In this document: positions 1-14,660 of the stretch, piece after piece | How the letters are laid out: each line of letters begins with the position of its first letter | Position numbering within the stretch: the stretch's first letter is position 1 | Source of the DNA: Hyalella azteca | Taxonomy: Eukaryota > Arthropoda > Malacostraca > Amphipoda > Hyalellidae | Direction of reading: 5' to 3' | Length of the DNA stretch: 64,000 nucleotides | Assembly: GCF_000764305.2 (NCBI RefSeq) | Contig: NW_025943988.1 | Location: 806,001 to 870,000 of the forward strand | Notes under the pieces: generated by a model | Told to the model about the DNA's origin: nothing | Database searches by the model: none | The model's input: only the letters and a program-made list of their open reading frames with translations | Position numbers and translations under genes: made by a program

Positions 1-144
1 TTTGTTCTTTAATAGCATTTATTCAATAAAAGAAATTGGCTGATCCCAATTCCTATTTAACAACCACATGTCTTCGCTCACTAAATTTTGAACGATATTC
101 GTAGAAAGTTTTTTCACTACTGGAAGCGACATGATGAATTTGCA

Positions 145-490
145 ACACCCACTGATCGCCTCTCTTTAAACACCCACTGATCGACTCTCTCGAAACACCC
201 ACTGATCGCTCTCTTTAAACACCCACTGATCGACTCTCTTGAAATACCCACTGATCGACTCTCCTGAAACACCCACTGACCGCCTCCCTCGAAACACCCA
301 CTGACCGCCTCCCTCGAAACACCCACTGATCGACTCTCTTGAAACACCAACCAATCGCCTCCCTCGAAACACCCACTGATCGACTCTCCTGAAACACCCA
401 CTGATCGCCTCCCTTGAAACACCCACTGATCGACTCTCTTGAAACACCAACTAATCGCCTCTCTTGAAACACTCACTGAACGCCTCTCAT
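145..490. repeat. 25-bp minisatellite, about 14 units
   Basis: Tandem units of the form ACACCCACTGATCGACTCTC plus TTGAA run with little length variation; one unit is 24 bp. Variants change GAT to GAC or AAT, and CTCTC to CCTCC. Because 25 is not a multiple of 3 and the minus strand of the unit has no stop, all three minus-strand frames stay open across it (long frames at 117-605, 166-450 and 215-472). Those frames are a by-product of the repeat and I do not annotate them as proteins. Confidence 0.95.
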
Positions 491-3400
491 TTCTTCCCAA
501 ATTGCGGTGCCATAAACCAAGCATCAATTGCCCATGGAGAGTCTCGATATTTACCACCGAGTTCATGGATGTCTTAGTAATTAATTTGACCCCGGAGTAA
601 GCCATCTAATTAATCCTGGGACAAAGCGATGTAATTCGAAGGAGGGGGGAGCCATAAAATAATATTCCATGTGGTGAGGGCAATTTCTATATGCGTCAAG
701 AATATTAGATAAAAAGTTTAATTAATGAAGAATTATTTTATGATTACGTGTCTCAACTAAGTAAAATTTTGTGCTAAAATTGTTTTATTTTTATACCTTT
801 TTATAGGTTATCTCAGGATCAGGATGGTTATCATTTGCTTTGCTATACTTTGCATCTAAAAAATTAGTTGTGTAATAACATGTGCTAGGAATGTTAACAC
901 GGTTATGTTACATTAATATACTAAAAATTATTTTACTTTGTCAGCAACGCAAACCTCTGTTTCCATTTCTTCCTGTGCATGGTTTCTATTTCAACTGCAA
1001 TTAAAAAACTTAAAAATTATTTCGTGCTATCCCAATCTCATGGAATCCTGCTATTATAAAATAATGCTCTATATATAGGTGCGTTTGTGTCATTTTCATA
1101 GAAATCCTTGGTTTACAGTTTCTACAGTATTATAAAATGAGATCTACATTTCATATTCAGATCTAAAAATTGCTCCTACAAAGAATCTATTTCGTCATTA
1201 ATTCGCTTACAATTGTTTTATTTCGAAATTTCAGTCTTTCTCAAAAATTTTTAGCTCCTGTTCCCTGAAATCTAATTTCATAGCCACTCCTTGCATGGCT
1301 CCGTTTTCCCTTAACTGCGTTGCCGGAAAAAAGACGTGATTCCGAGACATTTTTGCCAAGTCGTATAGTCGAGCACTTGCATAAATTGGTAGGAATTTTT
1401 GCTTGTTAGGTGAGAATTGTGAGACTTTCCTTGACGTCGAGAGCTCCTAAGGTGCAAACAAAATAAACACAAGCGATCGTCTGTTTCCGACAATGCCAGG
1501 CGGGCGTTCTCGATGGCGCAGGGACATCCTGGCCGGGCGCCGCGTTTTGTAAAGGGTCAATTAGGCAGAAAACATCCACTTGCCAAGCTGCACTGTTTCC
1601 TTAGCTTTTAAGAAAGAAATTTGAAGCTCCAGTGGAGCTCTTCTCATTGTGTCCCTATTGGCACCCACTGCATCGTTAGTGCTGTATAATGGACCTATTT
1701 CCAAAGAGCAGTTCCATTTAGGATTGAGTATTCATTATATGACTGAAACCTGGACATACTTTCTCATGGAATAAGAAGTAAATTAGGTTGTAATGAGAAT
1801 CAAAATAATTCAGTTTCAGAGTCGAAAATCGTTCAAAACCTATAATTAACTCTACCTTTTCCAATTAAAAAGAGTCAAACTATTATAGGCCAGGCAACAA
1901 TTACAGTAGCTCGATATCAATTTCTTCATATACTTTGAACTGGTCAGTTTGTCAGTTTTACGGAAACATGTGAATTCGATAATTTGAAGAATAACGGTGA
2001 ATAAAAATTGAACATTCTTATTAGTTTCAGGACATACTTCTGTAGATGATTGAACTATTATAAAAAAATATATTACTGACGGCGTCGCCCAACAGGGAAA
2101 ATTCCGGAAGTTTTTTTTTCAAACATGCAGATGATCTAGAGAAGTTACTCGCATTCTACAAGCGGAACGTAAAAAAATCATTTTACTCTGCCAGTGACCT
2201 TTAAAATTTTTACATTGTTGCGGTATGAGTATCTCATAATTGAAGTGAGCATGCGACCTGGACAATATATGCTTTAGCGTTCTTTATAGAGGGTGCGAGA
2301 ACGATGGTGAAAAATTCCGTGGTGTTCTAGAGTCTGTTTACTGAGCTACTCTGAAAATTGCACGGGTGAACTGAAGTAGGGCGGCGTAGTAACGAGATAT
2401 GCAAGTAAGGTAAGTGCATCAGCCTGGATACGAGCTTTGAAAATTTGAAACTGAGTTAGGAAAACTGATGTTTTTGAAGTGGAAAATGGACGATGAGAAT
2501 TGTACGTCATAAGTTTATGAGATCGGATAGTGGTATGAATGGCGTTTCAAGGATTTTTTATGTGTGCTTGTGAGAATATAGGATTCCATTTGAACTTATA
2601 AATAATTCATCCCGTAAAAGTAGTGAAACAGAAGAGTGGAATTTATATGAGGTGAAATGTTGAACAATTAGTTCAAATTTGAGAGTTTTAAGTTGATACT
2701 AATAATTATATTAGTAGATTCATTTTTCATCGATGCCATAGTTTTTTCTTGGTAACATCAAAATTTTGCTCCCATTTACTACTTACTGTCTTAGTTTTCA
2801 TATAAAATTAAGAATTTAAAATCGATCTGAAATATCCAGCTTTTGGAATAAAAATTTATTTGGAGTAGTTATTAGTGTACAGTGAAATCAGCTTATCTTT
2901 ATCGTGTGTCGAGCCTCAACTGCATTTAATCTATACATTTTAAGCTCGCTAGCTAATGTCGCCGCCTAAACTTTTTACCACTCAATACAAACTTATTCCC
3001 CTCAGATAACTCATTTAATCATCAATAAAGTTCTTATCTTAAAAATATCTTATATATCTTAACATTTTTAAGTTGCTCATGTTTCTCTCGACGATTTACT
3101 CGATTGCACTCATTCTAAATTTATTCAAAGATGATATTTCCGACTGACTTAACCTATTCCGTTTTACATTTAAAATCCACCCATCCTTTTTTGACGCTTA
3201 AAAGATGAAGAACTTCATTGCAGGAAGTGAATCTTAAGTGATGCATCTCATTAGAGTTGAGTCACTTGCACTCAGATTATATCTTGAAAATTCCTTCTCT
3301 CTTGGATTCGTCATCAGAATAAGAGCTAGCCAGGACAGATGTTGCAATTTTCCCGTTCTCAAGAGATTGTTCAAATTAGCAAGTTGCTGTACAAAATTTG

Positions 3401-6056
3401 TAAACATTTACATTTATAAATTTTTCAGTGACAAAAAGTTTCTCCTACAACGTTTCCAGTCTCCAACAAAAATTTTACCAAATTTTCTTATAATATTGCT
3501 AATTATAAGAATTCAATTCTATTCGCCTCTGCTTCTCTTTTATCAGAACTGTCACATTATCATTCCTGGTAACATTTATGCTACATGTAATGTCCGAAAA
3601 ATATTTCTTACATATATATTATTATAGTCATTTTAAAAGAGCAAAACTCAGAATATTTTCTTGGGTAAAATTTTTTTTATTTATTAACTCGAGCCTCTAG
3701 TTAATGATTTTTTCCGGCTCTAAATTAAATTCTTTTTATTTCAAAAATATTCCAAATATTCTAATTCCAAAAATATCAAAATATTTTCATTCCAAAAATA
3801 TTCCAAATTTGTATAATATAAGAATTGGAGAGTGAAAATATAAGTGTGACATGATTAAATTATTTATTATGTCATTTAACATTGAACTTCCACGTCCAAG
3901 GAAGGTTTAGATTTATTGATATAGTAGAAGAATGGTTCGTTTCGACATATCTTCGTTGCTTGTTGCACGGATCGGAAATACAGAAAAAAATAAATCCAGG
4001 CTGCGAGCGCACTCTATTTTTCCTGCAATAGTTATCACTGTTGAGCTTTTGGCTGTTGAGAAATGAACGATCAGCAGCATAGAAAGCAATAAAAGACGGT
4101 CCACAATAATATGTTCACAACATCAAGCGTTAAATTTCACCGCAGAATTTGATTTATGGCTTCGAGTTGTGCAATGACAGCTGTTGAAAAGAGAACAAAA
4201 TTGTTACTTATTTAAGATTTTAAAATTAATTGAAGTTATTTAAAATTTCTAGGAATTTTATTTGAGTCTTTTTCTAAAGAATTAGGATCGGTCAATACTC
4301 GGTTAAATATTTATCATTTGAAGCGCGCCTAATTGAAAGATCTTATTAAGCGAAAAATTTTTCGATCATATGAAAAAAATAGCAATAAAATTCAAATATT
4401 TGCCTCAATTTATTTACGTAAACTCGTATCACTGAGCCAGTGACAAAGTTTTGATCCAAACAATACTCTCGTTTCACAATTGAACTTCTTATCCCAGAAT
4501 AACTGTTCGCTTTATGTTCATTATGAAATCATCTCTTACATTCTGGCAGAAAATTTCTCATCAGTTTATTAAACTATACAAATATAAAGTTCCACATCAA
4601 TTTTCGTTCCCATTGTAGAATAGGAGCTGCAAAATATTTGAACCAAAATTCCTACATTAATTCAAGCTTCAAGACAACTTTCGCTTGTCCAGCTAAACTT
4701 CCATAAATTCCCTTCTCAGCCATTGCTAGAGCTCTATTACATGGCCTTCCGGAAACTCTGTTCTGTTTAAAATGAGGCAGATTTTACAAGGGCCAAATAA
4801 TCACACGCTTGTCATAGTTCAATCAAGGAACTCGAAATTTGGTCCGGAATTTATGTCCACCAGAACGGTTTTGACAGTCTGAAATGTTCCCGACCTTGCA
4901 GGTCGCAGTTTAAATTTTGCAGCAGGTCAAAATTTTGCAATTTACTTGAATTGCAGATGCAATTCAGCTGACCTAAGCAACAATTTTCAAATTAACTTTA
5001 AATTTGAGCGTAATACTTTCCTTACTGTAAAATTAGATAAGTTTTGCCCAAAAGACATTCAACAAATCGGCTATTAAAGTTTTTTAATATAATTAACGCA
5101 AAGCATTTATTTTTTTAGTGATTATATATCCCTAGAATTTGCTCAAAATTTATATATACACTTCCTTCATTGAGCGATTCTTCTTACGTTTCTTGACATT
5201 ACCAGTAAACATGAAAAATTATCATGACAATTCTTTGTGAAAAAAAAATTGAGAAAATTCTCTTTCTTTAAATTTTTTTAGTTAAAAAGTTATGAAAAAT
5301 GTAAACAAAAATTTAGATCTGAATTCGAAAATACACGTCATAGGTTGAGAATAAAATTAGTGCCTTTAAAATGTAGGAAATTAGCTATAAATTATACTAC
5401 ATCAATGTTGTACGGCATGCAATATCACTTAAGTTAAACTTAAAATGAACTTGCAAGATCGCTTTCTTGCAACGATGTTGATCATTACTAATTCGCTCAG
5501 GCCTTTAGTGATAATGCACTTGATTCACATTTAATTAGAACTGTTTTTGTAAAAAAAACTTTTTGGATGTTCCTCTATCGCTTTAAGGCACAGGGTAGCT
5601 TATCATCGTTTCTTCGATAATATAACGACCATATTTCTACTGCATAAATATGTGGAAATGCAATAACTTTTGATATAGGGATGTTAAATTTTAAAAAATT
5701 CTCATGAGTTTTTTCTAGTCAAACTTTAATATATTAACCCAGAGTAGAGTGGATGCACTTTGCACGGTATATTTTGTCCGTTTAGCAATTTAGTCCATCA
5801 TAAAAACTTGCAAGGCCATTTTCAACCACGCAATTTTTTCTAATTTTCTGTATCGTGAAGTTCCACGAACACTCCAGACGAAAAAATTCGCTATATATTC
5901 ATGTAGTATATAGCAAAGCTGTCAGGCAAGTAAATACTTAAAACCTAACATTATAATTTCTTAAATTCCGATCAGAATTTCTTTTATTAAACAGCAATTA
6001 CATGGATAAAATTAATACATTTCTTCGACATTTAGAGTAAGTATTTATAGATACGA
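491..6056. other. AT-rich DNA, no gene recognised
   Basis: No open frame here has recognisable domain content or a credible exon structure. Frames at 1311-1493, 3238-3627 and 3913-4104 are low-complexity chance frames. A local cluster of short related blocks (AAAAATATTCCAAAT and similar) lies around 3740-3810. I see no RNA gene. Confidence 0.6.
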
Positions 6057-6085
6057 TGCGATGTGTGCAATACGCACACATCGCA
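6057..6085. repeat. perfect 12-bp inverted repeat
   Basis: TGCGATGTGTGC is followed by a 5-nt loop and the exact complement GCACACATCGCA. It lies about 30 bp upstream of the LINE-derived open frame. It could be a small hairpin or part of a mobile-element end; no function can be assigned. Confidence 0.8.
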
Positions 6086-6116
6086 GATTAAGTTTTTCAG
6101 GTTCAGGTAATTATAA

Positions 6117-6408
6117 TTACTTAAAGAAATTGCTGAGACAGAAGGAATAATCATGCTTCCCTTAACCGAGTCACACCTAAGAGAAGATATCCAAGATGGA
6201 GAAATCGAGATGAAAGGCTTTCAACATTACCGAGCAGATCGAAGAGAAGGGAGGAAAAAAGGAGGCGTTATAGTCTACCTCAGAAATTTCCTCGCGGCAA
6301 AAACAGTTCCCCTGCATCTAGGCTCCAATGGATATGTGGAACATGTTATACTATACATTCCCCATCTCCATCTGTGCATAGCTATCGTATACCGACCGCC
6401 TGACTAGA
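6117..6408 (+). mobile_element. non-LTR retrotransposon AP-endonuclease fragment
   Basis: The open frame encodes the N-terminal part of an apurinic-type endonuclease as found in LINE ORF2 proteins. It shows 'LKEIAETEGIIMLPLTESHL' (the TE-x-HL motif with the catalytic Glu), then 'GFQHYRADR', then 'GGVIVYLRN', ending in 'IVYRPPD'. In-frame homology starts upstream of the ATG at 6153, so that ATG is not a true start. A TAG follows YRPPD directly and a TGA lies three codons later, where live elements continue. No reverse transcriptase follows. This is a dead 5' fragment; the clade (Jockey/CR1/RTE type) cannot be set from this piece. Confidence 0.8.
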
Positions 6409-9400
6409 CGTGTTCCTGAGCACAATCCCAGATCGACCTCCCCTGCAACACTACCAGCGGCGAGAAGCAAGCAACAGCATCGTGCATCAGGGGGCCCAAA
6501 TGAGGGCGGATGAACGATAATCAGAGGCGGCGATCCATCGTGGCCTGGGACTGCTGTGTCCCAAACAAATACTAAGGATACTAAGAATATAGTAATATTA
6601 AATGTTATTTCAATACCGATAAATTACAAAACTCTTGTTACAAAGTTTTATTGTTCTTACAACGCATCAAATTTGCTTAACTGTGCTAGTATCTTGTAGT
6701 GACAAACTCATCCCCTCTGAGATGAGTAGACGCAGTGCCAAGATTCTTTCCTGTACATTGACGTTTCTTCGTAAAAAGACTCAAAGAGTCACATATAGTC
6801 CAGTAACTAAACTTTACCGTAAATGAAGTGTTTATTTATATAAATCCTAATATTTAGTTATGAAGCTATGATTTAAAAATTGCTAAAATATCCCTCAAAA
6901 CTATAATCACTGTCATAAGCTGTAAATAGGTAACACATTTACTATAGATGTGGATTCATTCTGCTAGGAGATTACTAAAAGAATCACTTATTCAAAATGA
7001 ATTAGAGACGCATTGAAGACAAAATGCGACTTCTACATAACTATACTGATACTTGATGTCAATATTTCAAACCAAATGGAAGTTATATCAAATTATATTT
7101 TCATTAATGGTTGCTTGAAAATCGAAATCTATAGTCTATAACATGACGTGAATTAGCATTTTCGCAAACACATGGCTTGCAGGTTGTTTCAATATCAATC
7201 AAAACATTATTTTCAAATATCACATTTACAATTCACCACATCGTAGATTCAATATCAAAGTTTCGCCTGATTACTAAATGTCGTTGCGTGACCCTGAAAT
7301 TTTGTTGATTGAAATGTCGTAAAACAATGTGAGCGATTTTTATACATGATATTCAGTTGATAAAAATGAGAATTTCGTTATATGACTTGTATTTATAATG
7401 ATTGTTTGGTCATGATTACTATAGCTCAGGGTACTCTACGTGTTTAGGATCAACTAAGAATACTCAAGGTTTAGGTGCATGAGAGAAAAAGTTCACATTA
7501 AAATGTGGCAAGCCTTACAATGATAGAACAAAATATTATCCGTCACACATTCCATTAGGGAGATCATTCCACTTCACAACATTCCACCGGAGACAGTAAG
7601 AGGATTAATATACAGCTCAGTACAAAGAATAATTACGAATTTTTTACACCAAGGTAATGCAAAACACGAAAGACTTCAAGGGCGAAGGCAGTGAAGCACG
7701 ATTCTTTTTCATATTCGTAATTGCATAATTGTTGTTAAAAGTAATTTGCAGATGGCCCACCCTCTTATATATATACGGTAAAAACGATTTATTAATTCAA
7801 TCTTCAGAGAATAATTATGTTTTTAATCTTTATCAGTGTCATAAAATTTTAATAGCGCACCGTGATTGCATTTTGCTCGAACTGAGCACATTTTTCAAAT
7901 TATTTCACCGCCCGCTAACGGAGTCCATCTATCACGATCAAGTTGCTTAATTATTCAGAAGATCTAAACATCCCCATGCCCATACCGTTGCATTTTATCT
8001 TTGCTCGTTGCACTGTACGATACTTTCTCCATGCAGTAAGAAATTATAACATGTTTTTAAATAACCATCAGTTAAAATCATGAAACGAAGCTCGGTTACG
8101 CGTTTTATGTATAATATGAACGACAGTAAACACTGACGAATTTATTCCATGAATACATCAAAGAAGTGCAATAATAGATAAGACGATTTAGACATTCTGA
8201 TTTTTAACGCAAACTCTGCATGGCGGGAAATTCAGGGCTGTTCTAATTTTGACTGAAAACTAGTTCGGAAAATTTCCCATTTATTGTAAAATTCTCAACA
8301 TTCCCTCACTTCTATCATAAACCTCACTCATTTTTTAAATTCTTCAAACGAAGATAACTCTTCCACATCTCTAGAGGCAATTGTCTTTCAATTTCTCTCT
8401 GGAAAGGCTTTGTAAACTCATGGATCAGTTAGGTTTTCTGCAAAACCTATTTATGTAGCTAACTCTTAAACATAATGTATCAGCTTTGAAATTAAACTCT
8501 CCGCCCTCCCGTCAGGCAAGGCACTGAAATTGTAGAGATATCGCGAACTTTGCTTCAGTAACTATGATGAAGAAATTAAACCTGATCTTATAATTAAAAC
8601 GAACTGCATGTAGATATTCAAAACATTTTATACTCAACGGATAAGTTCTCAAATCTCGTAGATAAATGGCCGGCTTGTTGATGAATATGAATGACGACCT
8701 CGCATTACGTGTCTCGGCAGAGATAGGAGTGGCTCTGCATTAATGAAGCTACTTAGATCCTCTTTACTTCCTGAAGCCCACATCCTTGCCATAGACTCAT
8801 TTATTTAGAGATGATTGCAAGCACCATTAAATGAATTCAAATGAATGCTTCTCACTCGATGATGACTGAGAGTTATTTCCACGATCAATGATAAACCGTC
8901 ACTGCTAAATTGTTTCAAAATGGCTTGATTTCATTTATCATCACTTTGCTTACGGAAGAATACGTAGCATTTGGTATCGTTAAATGCTATGCAAACATGT
9001 AAGTTAATTTCGTTTTTTCTTTAAAAATCACGTAAATTCCAAGAAGGATATGAATATGAAGCTTACTCAGAAAAACAAAAGTTTGGCTTCAGAGTCCCTC
9101 AGAAGACGACTTATAGTAATATGAGAATTACATATAAGTAATTTATACGTAATATCCACGGATTTATACGTAGTAATCTTCAGCCTGAAATGAACGTGCC
9201 AGAAAAGTTCTTCGATCAAAGAGAGATACAGCGGATGTTTTCGAGGTATGTTTTGCTTGTATTCGCATTTGCAGTCAGTTTATGGAGATTTTTTGAGTAC
9301 ACTGAACACGTCCAACGCATTAGATATTTGAAAATTTCTCGTCACGGTGTATTTTCTATTTTAATTTGGCAATTATTTTCGTTAAAATGTCCGTAATTCG

Positions 9401-12400
9401 ACACTGAATTCGTCGTTGCTTCTGAACCTCAGTCGCTCACTGTCCTTCCAAGCTTACAAGAGAAAATTCTTATTGCAAAGCGGTCTTTTGTGGACCATTT
9501 AACTTCTTCCGACATCTTTGACCGCGCAAGTTCTGGTCTGGACCCGAGTGTCCGTCGTTTATTAGATGAGCAGATAGCGCGAGACATTAAGTGTACTTCT
9601 TCGCGATCATTACCCTTCTGTGGGTGCCGAAAATGAGCAGGAAAAATGCTTTTCTTTAAAGACTTTCTCGCTAAATAGGTGACCAGACTTGTCTGAACCA
9701 TGCAACAACATCATGCTAAGCCCGAGACGCTACAGTTTCGTCCATATCTACTGAACACTTTGTGTCTTTTCTAAAGTCTGTAGGAGTTTCAACAAGTAGG
9801 AAATATAATTGAACTTTCACAAAGTTTCCCTAAAATTTATTTTTTCTCGCTGCTCATCTCTCGACGCGTTTTGTTAATGTGTTCATCTGCTTTACCAGCG
9901 TGGACTGTTTAATTGTTGTAATAAATTGGGCTAAAACAAAACCAATGATCTTTGACCAAATTTTCCAGGGTATTCCGTCGACTTCTAAAACCGAGCTTTA
10001 GCCAAGAAAAATATTGACGCGATTGCATCGCTGAATGTACCACGGGGATCTCTTTCGAGCTCTGCAAAGGGGGATTACGGAATTAAAATTGCCCGATTGC
10101 AGCTGCGGTATAACAGCTGTAAATTCCCTGCAACAGGACAGATTGAAGAAACCATGCAAGTTGATACGAAACTCTGTATTCAGATGGAATTTTAAGGCGA
10201 TTTTTGTTATAACATTTTTTTTAGATATGTTGTCAAAATACAGAAAATGTAGTATTTGGGGAACGAATGTACGAAAAAATTCACAATGTCAAGGTATGAA
10301 AAACCACGTGAGCAATTTTTTTACCACGTCAGATATAAAAACTTGCTCGCTTAAGATATGGAATTTGTAAGTTATTGCAAAAGATAATCATTTGTGCAAT
10401 AATAATTCAAGTGAATAAAACTTTCAATAATTTTGGATCCTACAAAACATCTACGAACAGGAATAAAGTTTTTACTGGATAGTATTGTCACTTAAGACTT
10501 TGTTTTGGAATAAAATTAGTTTCGCGACTAAACCAAATTAGTTCAGTCGCTGAAATTGCGGAATAAATTAGTTACTTTATTATTAGAAACTATTGTTATA
10601 TTAAATTATGAAATTACATATTTTATTAAATTATTATTGTTAGACCTATTACAATTTTTTTCTTTGCCCATGCTACACATTTATTGTTTTACGCGAACAC
10701 TAGTTACCTCGAAATAATGCACTCATTATAATGTAATCATAGTTAGAGCATTACGATGTAATCAACTACTAGAAATCTAATTTCAGGCCTGCAGAAATCT
10801 TGCTCGGGTCAAATGAAAATGACTTCTGCGCTCTGAGAAGCACTAAACATCGACCGTATAACCTACATACTATCAATCAAACAATCACAAGCACTGAACC
10901 CACTAACATCAATCCAGGTTGCAAACAATCATTGTTTGGATTCTGTTAAAATTAGTGGACATCGATCACTGGATATCTCTACATCATAAGTAATCCATAA
11001 AAGATTGAAAGCAGAAATTACTGTCCTGAACTACAGCAACGATGTAGTAAGTTATTAACTAATCAAATGAATGGCTTCACTGTTTCAACAATGTAATTGA
11101 TTATTGCAAATGAACTACACATTACTTCATCATAGTCAGTTCAGGTTATCAGATATTGAAATCAAGGTAAATTAATTCATTACAATATAAATTTGTCGGA
11201 ATATTCGTAAATTTATGAATCATTCTGCCTATATGTAAATTAAGCATATTTGACCAGAAATGTAAATTACATGTCATTGCTCTTATTTGGCGCTCAAATC
11301 AAAATTTAGAAAACGCAGAGCACAAACAAATTAAAACATAGAGGATAAACTAAGATCAATATAAAATTCCATTTTACACAACAATTGTATAAACTAAGAC
11401 CAATATACAATTCCATTGTACACCACACTTGTCACCCCCAAAAATTGTAATCATTATTTTAGACGATTTATGAGATAAATTTTGAGAGAAAAAAAAAAGC
11501 AACTATTAATAGGACATAAAAAATAATTTTAATTTCATTTTAATGATCTCATTGATTAATTTAATGACTCTCAACCAGCATAAACCTATATTGAAAGCCT
11601 CGTTGAATAAATCCTTTTCTGGCATATAATCCGCGATTATTTCAATATGAAACAAATTCAAAGTAATAAAAATAATTTAGATGACTAATCCAATGCTCAA
11701 ACTAATCCTGCTAATTAACGTAGAGCAGATACTTGAAAGGCATTTATTTAGTCCGTTTAATGGCCTTTTCCTCGGATTTTAAGCTATAAATATTAATACA
11801 CTCGTCGAAATGAACTTCGTGAAATGTAGAAGCCAAACAAATAGAATGAATCAGTTCAGCGTCACCATTGGCCACTCATCCTTAAAGCGTACGTGAGGCT
11901 TCACTTTAAAGAACAATGTTGCTTTAAATTTGATGTAGCATTCAATGAAATTATAATAATCTTTAATATACATATAATATACAAACTTCTAACTTTAAAA
12001 TGATAATAATAATAATAATTCTAATTATAGATTCTACCTGTCAAGGGAAAAAGTGGTCATTAATGTAAATGGAGTGTCGTATATCTCGTAGAAATTTTAT
12101 CCTATTTCAAATGAGACTGTTAATAAACTGTACATGGCATTTACCCTATTTTACCCTATTTCAAATAAAACTGTATTATAGTATAGTATTTGAATGCTGG
12201 ACCGAAAAATACTACATTTACCTGACTTTTTAATACATTCATCGATAATATTTCCAATAATTGCGTTGAAAATATGTTTTTTCATTATTCGTGTTTTTCT
12301 TTATTCATTCATTATCTATAACTATTTTTCATTATTCGTGGCTTTAAGTACTCGACTTCAATGAATGTTGGAAGATTAGCTTGGACTTTTCGGATTAAGA

Positions 12401-14660
12401 TTTCGTTTTAATTAATTAAGAATTCAACAGGATTTCAGCCTCATAGTATAATAATTTACCGGAATATCAAGTTCATAGCAGATAAAATAACTTGTCCTCA
12501 ATATAGTTTATTAATTGAAATCTATCTTTTGATATCTAAAATTCTTTATTACATCTATGGAAATTACGATGCAATAAGAGAACTTACGACTTCACTTCAA
12601 AAATCAGCAAGTGACGGACGCCAAAAAAAATCGAAGTTAATTTAGAAACGCAATCCCGTTTCTCCCGATGCTGCGCCACATAAACTTGCAGAGGTCCAAT
12701 TTTAAGCTCAAAGCTCAGAATTGCCTGAACTCCAGTGCCGTATTTGAATGTAACGGTCTACCTGGATGCATTAAATGGCAGTTATCCGCTACCGTTACAC
12801 TTTAGAGCCAAACTTTGGACCTGCAATCGGCGTAGCCTCGGATATTTTTTGCAGTTAGCCATGCAAGCCCCGCAGCACGTCATCTGCATTTGGAGGCGTA
12901 CTTGGAAAAACATGTACTCATACTTAAAGAAGTCAGTTTAGGCGATTATGGTGCAATAAAGCGTTAAAATTTTTTAGATGATGATTTTAACTTCGAGCAA
13001 GTTTTTTTCATCTTATCTGTAAATTAAAAAAATTATTTTCAACACAACGCATTGCATTTTGAAAGTTAACAATGGCCGGCAGACGGCAGCACAAATCCGT
13101 ATCGACAAAGATTACAAAATAATTAGCGATGCACAATATATGCATTATAACACAGCACATGAGTCTTCAATTTGTCGTATATTTAGTGAGAACGATGAAC
13201 ATCAGAGTTGAGATAACACAATTTTATTGTTAATAACATAACGTTCACAAGAACGTTAATCACAATGAACCATAATTTCATATTTAGAGTCTTTTAATAT
13301 TTCTTAACTCAGTAAATATCCTAATAACATGATTTTAATCTTATAGATTTCTGATTTTCAAAATTATTCGTTCGATAATTATACGAGTACTATTTTTGCT
13401 AATTAAGTCAGTTTTTATGTTTTATTTTGTACATGATGTAATTGTTTATAAGTAATCGTCTTTCTTAGCCATGTGACCTGACGCTCACGTCCGTAACGTA
13501 CGCAGGATGGCCAAACAGTGCTAAACGCCAGTCACTAACTTGGAAAATGCCCTCCAACGAATGAAAATGAAAGGCACTGTTTTTCGGTACGCCACTGTAG
13601 TCTTAAAACACTTTATTCCAAACGAATTAGGGCACTTTTACGATAGATACTTAAAACAAGTACATTAAGGTCGCGATTGAGAACCGCGAGCCCTCAGGCA
13701 GGCTTGGTTGGATCCCAATGAGGCAGGCAGGCTTGACTATGGATCCCTACTACGTATGGTCATTATAACTCCGCTCGTAAATGAAATATCAGTCTAAATT
13801 TTTCAATGCTCATTCAGGTATTTATTAGCAAGGAGGTATAAGAGGCGGCGAGAAATGTCAGCCCAGTCAAGATCAGGGTTCATTGCGAGACAAAAGCCGT
13901 AAACAAGATCGGCTGTCAATAGATGCTACTGATGGATGACAAGCAACCGCATCTCTACAGCTCACTCTGAGACAAACCACTGTAAAAGTGTCGGAATCAC
14001 ATGTTATGCAGCTGGTCTCTCTGAACATTCACTATTAATATTGTAATAAATATAATTCTGTACTAAGAATAAATATCATTCTGTAGTAAAATAAGAAAAT
14101 TAATAACAAACCTAGCAATGATAACAAAAAACCTGATCAATATTCCATCGTTCACAGCTATAAGCTACAAGAAAATCATATTCTTGTCCATTCGATTAGA
14201 AACCTTATCCATAATGATCGCAGGTTTATTTGATGCATAAAATAATAAAGTTTTCACAGATTTGTGCAAATAAATCCAGACATACAAATGAAAACATACG
14301 TTATTCATATTGGATCATTATATCATTCGCATAAATTTGTAATCGTGCGAGCAAGAAAAAAAGGGTATGATTTGGAAAAAAAATCTTTTAATGAAGTTGC
14401 AAATTCCCATTGCTAGTATTAAGAAATTTAACATTTATTTATGTATTTTGATTATTTGAATTGAATAAATATATTAGTAGCCCTAAAGTTATTCGTATTT
14501 CTAGCCAGAAGAGAAAGTGTAACGCATTTCCCATGACATTGACGCACGTCAAACAATGGCCAAAGTGTGTTAAAAGGTAATGACAGAAAATAAATTGAAC
14601 ATCAGAACATGTCGAAGAGCTTGAACAGAACTTTGAAAAAACATAGACCTTACATTCGCA
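6409..14660. other. non-coding DNA, no gene recognised
   Basis: The stretch just after the LINE fragment (about 6410-6560) is more GC-rich than its surroundings and may be further element debris. Beyond that I find only short chance frames (for example 7729-7950, 9429-9701, 10035-10370, 12735-12941), none with a recognised motif or supporting splice sites. No tRNA or rRNA signature was seen. Confidence 0.55.
12002..12021. repeat. (AAT)n microsatellite
   Basis: A short pure run of TAA/ATA triplets lies in AT-rich DNA. Confidence 0.85.

Noticed and set aside
145..490. CRISPR-like look of the tandem arrays (also 14661-15331, 28822-29000, 44667-44885)
   Set aside because: The units are contiguous with no spacers of unique sequence and the DNA is eukaryotic. 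They are minisatellites.
117..605. 162-codon minus-strand frame plus two overlapping frames
   Set aside because: All three frames are open only because the 25-bp unit has no minus-strand stop. The overlap of three repeat-only frames is a by-product.
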